Of a stretch of DNA of 64,000 nt, positions 57,503 through 64,000 are shown in pieces. Origin of the DNA: Paucimonas sp. (GTDB taxonomy: Bacteria > Pseudomonadota > Gammaproteobacteria > Burkholderiales > Burkholderiaceae_D); contig JAQGMC010000118.1 in the NCBI GenBank assembly GCA_028292545.1, forward strand, positions 51,759 to 115,758. Reading direction: 5' to 3'. The number at the start of each line of letters is the position of its first letter. The first letter of the stretch is position 1. The notes under the pieces were generated by a model that did no database searches, had not been told where the DNA came from, and saw only the letters and a list, made by a program, of their open reading frames with translations. The position numbers were made by a program, and so were the translations under genes.

Positions 57503-58768
57503 ATGGAAAACCACGATGGCGTCAAGGGGATGTTGCGCACGCAGCAATTGATACGCAACGAAAACCTGCATTGCGCGTCCAACTATCATCCACTGCCGGT
57601 CGTATTGACACGTGGACAGGATGTCTGGCTATGGGATGTGGAAGGGCGTCGCTACCTCGACATGATGTCCGCCTATTCCGCGGTCAGTTTCGGCCATAGC
57701 CATCCGGAACTCGTGGCCGTACTGTGTGAGCAGGCACAGCGCTTGGCAGTGACTTCACGCGCCTTCCACAATGATTTGCTCGGTCCCTTCCTGGGCCTGC
57801 TTTGTGAAATGACTGGCATGGATCGCGCGCTGCCAATGAATACCGGCGCCGAAGCGGTTGAAACCGCATTGAAGGCTGCGCGCAAATGGGGTTACCAGGC
57901 CAAGGGTATCCCCGAGGGGCAAGCCCGCATCATCGTCTGCAAGGGCAACTTCGCGGGGCGCACCACGACCATCGTCGGCTTTTCATCCGAGCCGCAATAT
58001 CGCGCCGGCTTCGGTCCTTTTGCGCCGGGCTTTGATGTCGTGCCGTTTGGCGACGCCGATGCGCTGGAGCTGGCGATCACGCCCGATACCGCCGCCTTCC
58101 TGGTGGAGCCGGTGCAGGGTGAAGCCGGCATCGTGGTGCCGCCGCCTGGCTACCTGGCACGCTGCCGCGAGATTTGCAGCCGCCACAATGTGCTGCTGAT
58201 CTGCGATGAAGTGCAGACCGGGCTGGGCCGCACCGGGCGCTTGCTGGCATGTGAGCATGAATCTGTGGTGCCAGATGCACTGGTGCTGGGCAAGGCGCTC
58301 GGCGGCGGCTTGCTGCCTGTGTCCGCTTTCCTGGCCCGGGCCGGCGTAATGGATGTGTTCCAGCCCGGCGACCATGGCTCGACTTTCGGCGGCAATCCGC
58401 TGGCATGCGCGGTCGGCCACGCTGCCTTGCAGTTATTGCGCCGTGAAAGCCTGGCGCAGCGTGCGGCAACCACCGGCGCGCGTTTGTTGCAGGGACTGCG
58501 CAGCATTGCGCATCCCGCTATCCGCGACCTGCGCGGCAAGGGGCTGCTGATCGGGCTGGAGCTCGATCCGCATTTCATCAGCGCCCATGCCTTTTGCCTG
58601 CGCCTGATGGAGCACGGCATCCTGTCCAAGGATACGCATGGCACCGTGGTCCGGTTCGCGCCGCCACTCACCATCAGCGCTGGCCAGGTGGATGATGCGC
58701 TGGCGACGATCAAGGCTGTGTTTGCAGAATTGCCAGCGCCGCAGCAACAGCGGCCGCTGGCAGCCTGA
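57503..58768 (+). CDS. rocD: ornithine--oxo-acid aminotransferase
   Basis: NYHPLPVVLTRGQDVWLWDVEGRRYLDMMSAYSAVSFGHSHPELV; MNTGAEAVETALKAARKWGY; LLICDEVQTGLGRTGRLLACEHE; LGKALGGGLLPVSA. Confidence 0.93.
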   Translation: MENHDGVKGMLRTQQLIRNENLHCASNYHPLPVVLTRGQDVWLWDVEGRRYLDMMSAYSAVSFGHSHPELVAVLCEQAQRLAVTSRAFHNDLLGPFLGLLCEMTGMDRALPMNTGAEAVETALKAARKWGYQAKGIPEGQARIIVCKGNFAGRTTTIVGFSSEPQYRAGFGPFAPGFDVVPFGDADALELAITPDTAAFLVEPVQGEAGIVVPPPGYLARCREICSRHNVLLICDEVQTGLGRTGRLLACEHESVVPDALVLGKALGGGLLPVSAFLARAGVMDVFQPGDHGSTFGGNPLACAVGHAALQLLRRESLAQRAATTGARLLQGLRSIAHPAIRDLRGKGLLIGLELDPHFISAHAFCLRLMEHGILSKDTHGTVVRFAPPLTISAGQVDDALATIKAVFAELPAPQQQRPLAA

Positions 58769-58873
58769 ACCGGCCCGGCGCCGGTGCATTTTCGCAGCTG
58801 TAATTTCAATAACGGCCAGGACGCCGCAGCCCGCTCGCGTGCGGCGCCTGGTCACAAAAAAGGGAGCATCGAC

Positions 58874-59755
58874 ATGAATCCGACCAATCGCATCCTGATG
58901 TGCGCACCCGATCATTTCAACGTCGCCTACGTGATCAATCCGTGGATGAAGGGTAATGTCGCCTGCTGCGACCCGGTGCTCGCCATGCGCCAATGGCAGG
59001 AGTTGGCGCGCGCCATCGGCCGCGTCGCCAGTGTCGAAACCGTGCGCGGCGGCGAAAGCGTGCCTGACATGGTGTTCACTGCCAATGCCGGCCTGGTGTT
59101 GGGACAAAAAGTGGTGTTGTCGCATTTCCGCCATCCGGAGCGGCAAGCCGAGGAAGCACTGTTTGCCGACTGGTTCGCGCTGCACGGCCTGGAAGTGGAA
59201 CAGCTGCCCGGGGATATGTATTTCGAAGGCGCGGGCGATGCGCTGCTCGACCGCAGCGCGCCGGTGTTGTGGCTGGGCTTCGGACACCGCTCGGATGCTG
59301 CTTGCGCGCCGCTGCTTGCCCAGTCCCTGCAAATCGAAGTCCAGGGCCTGCGCCTGGTGAACCCGCATTTCTATCATCTTGACACTTGCTTTTGCCCGCT
59401 GGACGGCGGCTTCCTGCTCTACCATCCGGAAGCCTTCGATGCGGCTGCACGCAAAATCATCGCGGCCCGGGTCCCGGCTTCGCGCCGGATTGCAGTGGAC
59501 GCCGCTGATGCCGCCGCCTTCGCCTGCAATGCCGTCAGCATCGGGCGCCATGTATTCCTGAACGCAGCCAGCGACAAGCTGCTTGCGGCGCTGCAGGCGC
59601 ATGGCTACCAGGTGCACGTCACGCCCCTGTCCGAATTCATGAAGGCGGGCGGGGCTGCCAAGTGCCTGACCTTGAAGCTTGACGAGCCGGGCCAGTCGCA
59701 ATGGCCGGCCCCAGCATGGGAAGAGGCCAGGGAAACGGCAGGAACTGCCGTATAA
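58874..59755 (+). CDS. amidinotransferase/dimethylarginine dimethylaminohydrolase-like protein
   Basis: MNPTNRILMCAPDHFNVAYVINPWMKGN; VPDMVFTANAGLVLGQKVVLSHFRHPERQAEE; LPGDMYFEGAGDALLDR; paired with rocD and an Lrp regulator. Confidence 0.85.
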   Translation: MNPTNRILMCAPDHFNVAYVINPWMKGNVACCDPVLAMRQWQELARAIGRVASVETVRGGESVPDMVFTANAGLVLGQKVVLSHFRHPERQAEEALFADWFALHGLEVEQLPGDMYFEGAGDALLDRSAPVLWLGFGHRSDAACAPLLAQSLQIEVQGLRLVNPHFYHLDTCFCPLDGGFLLYHPEAFDAAARKIIAARVPASRRIAVDAADAAAFACNAVSIGRHVFLNAASDKLLAALQAHGYQVHVTPLSEFMKAGGAAKCLTLKLDEPGQSQWPAPAWEEARETAGTAV

Positions 59756-59757
59756 TC

Positions 59758-59890
59758 CGCCTTGCGCCGATTTGATTTCACAAGTCAAAACCCAGCTTGC
59801 GGGCGCGCGGGAAAAGGCCTTGGCGGCCGCCGGCAGCAGTACGGGCCTGGCGCCGCTTCGCTTCCCGAATAAATACTGCTAAAGCGGATC
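59758..59890 (+). ncRNA. candidate SAM-II-like riboswitch upstream of metH
   Basis: GCGCCGATTTGA ... CTTGCGGGCGC ... AATAAATACTGCTAAAGCGG follows the SAM-II pattern (GCGC-YGAUUU-A ... GCAAGCGC ... GAUAAAU-N2-WGCUAAA) as recalled, with an extra internal segment; TATAAT at 59751-59756 upstream, intrinsic terminator downstream. Confidence 0.55.
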
Positions 59891-59897
59891 CTCAACG

Positions 59898-59929
59898 AAC
59901 CCGGCTCCGCAACAGCGGCCGGGTTTTTT
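59898..59929 (+). terminator. intrinsic terminator in the metH leader
   Basis: AACCCGGC ... GCCGGGTT followed by TTTTTT, 146 bp before the metH ATG. Confidence 0.85.
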
Positions 59930-60075
59930 GCATTTGCAGGACGCTCGCCAGCTGGGCGCGGCAAGGGGCGGTCTTTGTCGCCTTGCCGTTGCCAGCAATT
60001 GGCGCCAGTTCGCCGCAGCGTCCCGCGCCGCATCGCCAAGCCAAAGCCAAACACGCCATAACGGAATAAAGCCAG

Positions 60076-63000
60076 ATGAAACGCGACGCCCTCTCCCCCG
60101 TAGAAACAGTCTTGCGCGACCTGCTGTCGCGCCGCATCCTGATACTCGACGGCGCGATGGGCACGATGATCCAGCAGTACAAGCTGACTGAAGAGGATTA
60201 CCGCGGCGCGCGCTTCGCAGACTTTTCCGTGCCGGGCAAAGAAGTTTTCGTAAAGGGCAATAATGAATTGCTCACGCTGACGCGGCCCGACGTCATCAGC
60301 GCAATTCATGAACAATACCTGGCCGCCGGCGCAGACCTGGTCGAGACCAATACCTTCGGCGCCACCACGGTTGCGCAAGACGACTATCACATGGGCCACC
60401 TGGCTTATGAGATGAACGTGGCGGCGGCGCGCCTGGCCCGCGCGGCCTGCGACAAGTATTCAACACCGGACAAGCCGCGCTTTGTCGCTGGCGCCCTCGG
60501 CCCCACGCCCAAGACAGCATCGATTTCGCCCGAGGTCAACGACCCCGGCGCGCGCAACGTCAGCTTCGACCAGCTTGCCACTGCCTATCTTGAGCAGACG
60601 CGCGGCCTGGTGGAGGGCGGCGCCGACGTGCTGCTGGTCGAAACGATTTTCGATACGCTCAATTGCAAGGCAGCGCTGTTTGCCATCGACAGCTATTTCG
60701 AAGAGAGTGGCAAACGTTTGCCGATTATGATTTCGGGCACGGTGACCGACGCTTCGGGCCGCATCCTGTCAGGCCAGACGGTCGCGGCATTCTGGAATTC
60801 AGTGCGTCATGCGCAACCCTTGACGGTTGGCTTGAACTGCGCGCTTGGCGCGGCGCTGATGCGCCCCTATGCACAAGAATTGTCGGCCATCGCCGATACT
60901 TTCGTCTGCATCTATCCGAACGCCGGCCTGCCCAATCCCATGTCCGACACGGGCTTCGATGAAACGCCGGATACCACTTCCTCGCTGCTGAAGGATTTCG
61001 CGCAAAGCGGTTTCGTCAATATCGCAGGCGGCTGCTGCGGCACCACGCCGGCGCATATCCAGGCGATTGCACAAACGGTTGCCAGCATTGCGCCGCGCAA
61101 GCTGCCGGACGTGCCGCGCGCCATGCGCTTGTCCGGGCTGGAGCCGTTTACGATTGATGACAGCTCGCTGTTCGTCAATGTCGGCGAACGAACCAATGTG
61201 ACGGGTTCGAAAGCCTTCGCGCGGCTGATCCTGAACGAGCAGTATGACGAGGCGCTGGCCGTGGCCCGCCAGCAGGTTGAGAATGGCGCGCAAATCATCG
61301 ACATCAATATGGATGAAGCGATGCTCGATTCGGTCGCCGCCATGACGCGCTTTTTGAACCTGATCGCATCCGAACCGGACATTGCCCGCGTGCCGATCAT
61401 GATCGACTCGTCGAAATGGTCTGTCATCGAAGCTGGCCTCAAGTGCGTGCAGGGAAAGTCAGTCGTCAACTCGATTTCAATGAAGGAAGGTGAGCAAGAA
61501 TTCCTGCGCCAGGCCAGCCTGTGCCGGCGCTACGGCGCAGCCGTGATCGTGATGGCGTTCGACGAGCAAGGCCAGGCTGATACCTTCGCCCGCAAGACTG
61601 AGATTTGCGAGCGCGCTTACCGCCTGCTGGTCGACCGTGTCGGCTTTCCGCCCGAAGACATCATCTTCGACCCGAATATTTTTGCCATCGCCACCGGCAT
61701 CGAGGAACACAATAACTACGCCGTAGACTTTATCCAGGCCACGCGCTGGATCCGTGAAAACCTGCCTTATGCGAAGGTCAGCGGCGGCGTGTCCAACGTC
61801 AGCTTCTCGTTTCGCGGCAACGATCCGGCGCGCGAAGCGATCCACACTGTTTTCCTGTACCACGCCATCAAGGCTGGCATGACGATGGGTATCGTCAATG
61901 CCGGCATGGTTGGCGTGTACGACGACCTGGCGCCGGAATTGCGCGAGCGGGTCGAAGATGTGGTGCTGAACCGGCGCGACGATGCGACCGAGCGCATGAT
62001 CGAAATCGCAGCCAGCCTCAAGGCTGGCGGCAAGAGGGAAGAACAGAACCTGGAGTGGCGCAATGCGCCGGTCGAAAAGCGCCTGGCACATGCGCTGGTT
62101 CACGGCATTACGCAATTCATCGTCGACGACACGGAAGAGGCGCGCGCCGCAGTCGCGCGCGATGGCGGCCGCCCGATCAACGTGATCGAAGGACCGCTGA
62201 TGGATGGGATGAACATCGTGGGCGACCTGTTCGGGCAGGGCAAGATGTTCCTGCCGCAGGTGGTCAAGTCGGCGCGCGTGATGAAGCAGGCGGTTGCGCA
62301 CCTGATCCCCTACATCGAGGAAGAAAAGCAGGCTGAGGAGAAGCGCACCGGCATCGCGGCCAAGGCCAAGGGCAAGATCGTCATCGCGACAGTCAAGGGT
62401 GACGTGCACGATATCGGCAAGAACATCGTGTCGGTGGTCCTGCAATGCAATAACTTCGAGGTGGTGAACATGGGCGTGATGGTGCCCTGCTCCGACATCC
62501 TGGCGCGGGCGAAGGCCGAGAATGCGGACATCGTCGGCCTGTCGGGACTGATCACGCCTTCGCTGGAGGAAATGGCGCATGTTGCGCGCGAGATGCAGCG
62601 CGACCCGCATTTCCGCATGCTCAAGATACCGCTCCTGATCGGCGGCGCCACCACCAGCCGCGCGCATACCGCGGTCAAGATCGCGCAGAATTACGAAGGC
62701 CCGGTGGTTTATGTGCCGGATGCCTCGCGCTCGGTATCGGTGGCGCAGTCGCTGTTGACGCCGGAGCAGCGCGAATCCTACGTGGCGGAAATTGCAACGG
62801 ACTATGAACGCATACGCCTGCAGCATGCCAACCGCAAGGCCACGCCGCTGCTGCCGCTGGCTGGCGCGCGCGCCAACAAGGCCGTGCTGTCCTTTGACGG
62901 CGAAGCCGCGCCAGTCACGCCAAAATTCATCGGCCGCCGCGTGTTCAAGAATGTCGACCTGGGCAGCCTGGCGAAGTACATCGACTGGGGACCCTTCTTC

Positions 63001-63834
63001 CAGACCTGGGACCTGGCCGGTCCCTTCCCCGCCATCCTGCGCGACGAAGTCGTCGGCGAATCCGCCAGCCGCGTGTTCGAGGAAGGCCAGGCACTGCTGA
63101 AGAAAGTGATCGAGGGCCGCTGGCTGACTGCAAACGGCGTCGTGGCGCTGCTGCCTGCCAACAGCATCAATGATGATGACATTGAAATCTATACCGACGA
63201 GTCGCGCAGCAAAGTGGCGCTGACCTGGTATGGCGCGCGCCAGCAAACGGTCAAGCCCGTCATTGATGGCGTGGCCCGGCCCAACCAGTGCCTGGCCGAT
63301 TTCATCGCGCCCAAGTCTTCCGGCAAGGCAGACTACATCGGCATGTTTGCAGTCACGGCTGGTATCGGCATCGAAAAGCACGAGAAGCGCTTCGAGGATG
63401 CGCACGATGATTATTCCTCCATCATGCTCAAAGCGCTGGCCGACCGCCTGGCAGAGGCTTTCGCCGAGCAATTGCATGAGCGCGTGCGGCGCGACCTGTG
63501 GGGCTATGCGCCGCAGGAAGCGCTGTCGGGTGAGGAATTGATCAAGGAAAGCTATCGCGGCATCCGGCCGGCGCCGGGTTATCCGGCCTGTCCCGAACAT
63601 ACGGTGAAAGCCGAGATGTTCCGCGTGCTGCAATGCGAAGAGATCGGCATGCAACTGACCGAATCATTTGCCATGTACCCGGGCGCGTCGGTGTCCGGCT
63701 TCTACCTTGCGCACCCGCAGTCCAAGTATTTCAGCGTTGGCAAAATCGGCACGGACCAGGTCGACGACATGGCGCGCCGCCGCGGTGTGCCGCTGTCTGA
63801 GGTTGAACGCTGGCTGGCACCGCTGCTGAACTGA
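60076..63834 (+). CDS. metH: cobalamin-dependent methionine synthase
   Basis: 1252 aa; [52 protein letters not shown]12-binding [33 protein letters not shown]-terminal activation domain [16 protein letters not shown]. Confidence 0.97.
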   Translation: MKRDALSPVETVLRDLLSRRILILDGAMGTMIQQYKLTEEDYRGARFADFSVPGKEVFVKGNNELLTLTRPDVISAIHEQYLAAGADLVETNTFGATTVAQDDYHMGHLAYEMNVAAARLARAACDKYSTPDKPRFVAGALGPTPKTASISPEVNDPGARNVSFDQLATAYLEQTRGLVEGGADVLLVETIFDTLNCKAALFAIDSYFEESGKRLPIMISGTVTDASGRILSGQTVAAFWNSVRHAQPLTVGLNCALGAALMRPYAQELSAIADTFVCIYPNAGLPNPMSDTGFDETPDTTSSLLKDFAQSGFVNIAGGCCGTTPAHIQAIAQTVASIAPRKLPDVPRAMRLSGLEPFTIDDSSLFVNVGERTNVTGSKAFARLILNEQYDEALAVARQQVENGAQIIDINMDEAMLDSVAAMTRFLNLIASEPDIARVPIMIDSSKWSVIEAGLKCVQGKSVVNSISMKEGEQEFLRQASLCRRYGAAVIVMAFDEQGQADTFARKTEICERAYRLLVDRVGFPPEDIIFDPNIFAIATGIEEHNNYAVDFIQATRWIRENLPYAKVSGGVSNVSFSFRGNDPAREAIHTVFLYHAIKAGMTMGIVNAGMVGVYDDLAPELRERVEDVVLNRRDDATERMIEIAASLKAGGKREEQNLEWRNAPVEKRLAHALVHGITQFIVDDTEEARAAVARDGGRPINVIEGPLMDGMNIVGDLFGQGKMFLPQVVKSARVMKQAVAHLIPYIEEEKQAEEKRTGIAAKAKGKIVIATVKGDVHDIGKNIVSVVLQCNNFEVVNMGVMVPCSDILARAKAENADIVGLSGLITPSLEEMAHVAREMQRDPHFRMLKIPLLIGGATTSRAHTAVKIAQNYEGPVVYVPDASRSVSVAQSLLTPEQRESYVAEIATDYERIRLQHANRKATPLLPLAGARANKAVLSFDGEAAPVTPKFIGRRVFKNVDLGSLAKYIDWGPFFQTWDLAGPFPAILRDEVVGESASRVFEEGQALLKKVIEGRWLTANGVVALLPANSINDDDIEIYTDESRSKVALTWYGARQQTVKPVIDGVARPNQCLADFIAPKSSGKADYIGMFAVTAGIGIEKHEKRFEDAHDDYSSIMLKALADRLAEAFAEQLHERVRRDLWGYAPQEALSGEELIKESYRGIRPAPGYPACPEHTVKAEMFRVLQCEEIGMQLTESFAMYPGASVSGFYLAHPQSKYFSVGKIGTDQVDDMARRRGVPLSEVERWLAPLLN

Positions 63835-64000
63835 GGATTGCGCTGCTGCTGCCGGCGGCTGCCTGCGCAAAGCAGCGGCGCTGCCGCGCTCACGGCAGCC
63901 GCGAGCACCACATCGGTCAATGCGGCTGTTGTGGCCGGTTGACGGCAGTCGCCTTGCAAGCAACCCAAAGCGGTTAAGGTAAGCATGCGGTGCATGTGCC

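Noticed and set aside
61477-63654. 725-aa minus-strand ORF antisense to metH
   Set aside because: Shadow ORF of a strongly conserved gene; Arg/His/Gln-rich without family motifs.

Overview
The window reads as betaproteobacterial chromosome, probably Oxalobacteraceae/Burkholderiales. This is inferred from gene content and codon bias; no database was searched. The main recognisable blocks are: (i) an oxalate-catabolism island (about 13.5-30.6 kb) with a TctCBA-type tripartite transporter, an OxlT-like MFS carrier, a ketopantoate-reductase-like protein, a Crp/Fnr regulator, oxalyl-CoA decarboxylase, two formyl-CoA:oxalate CoA-transferases, a PAS protein and a two-subunit NAD-linked formate dehydrogenase; (ii) a tandem array of four paralogous, otherwise unrecognised ~425-435 aa proteins plus a fifth diverged copy (32.2-42.3 kb), each starting with an F-box-like motif; (iii) a branched-chain-amino-acid-type ABC transporter operon; (iv) housekeeping genes topB, smg, dprA, LysM protein, def, fmt; (v) an Lrp/rocD/amidinotransferase group; (vi) metH behind a leader that looks like a SAM-II-type riboswitch plus intrinsic terminator. 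The best candidate for an undescribed system is the F-box-like paralog array, which contains repeated intergenic blocks and vestigial gene fragments. The clearest regulatory signal is an identical 16-bp TTGACCGCGGTCAA palindrome occurring twice in the crp/fnr-oxc divergent region, with a close variant upstream of a terC gene. No tRNA, rRNA, CRISPR array or transposase was recognised.
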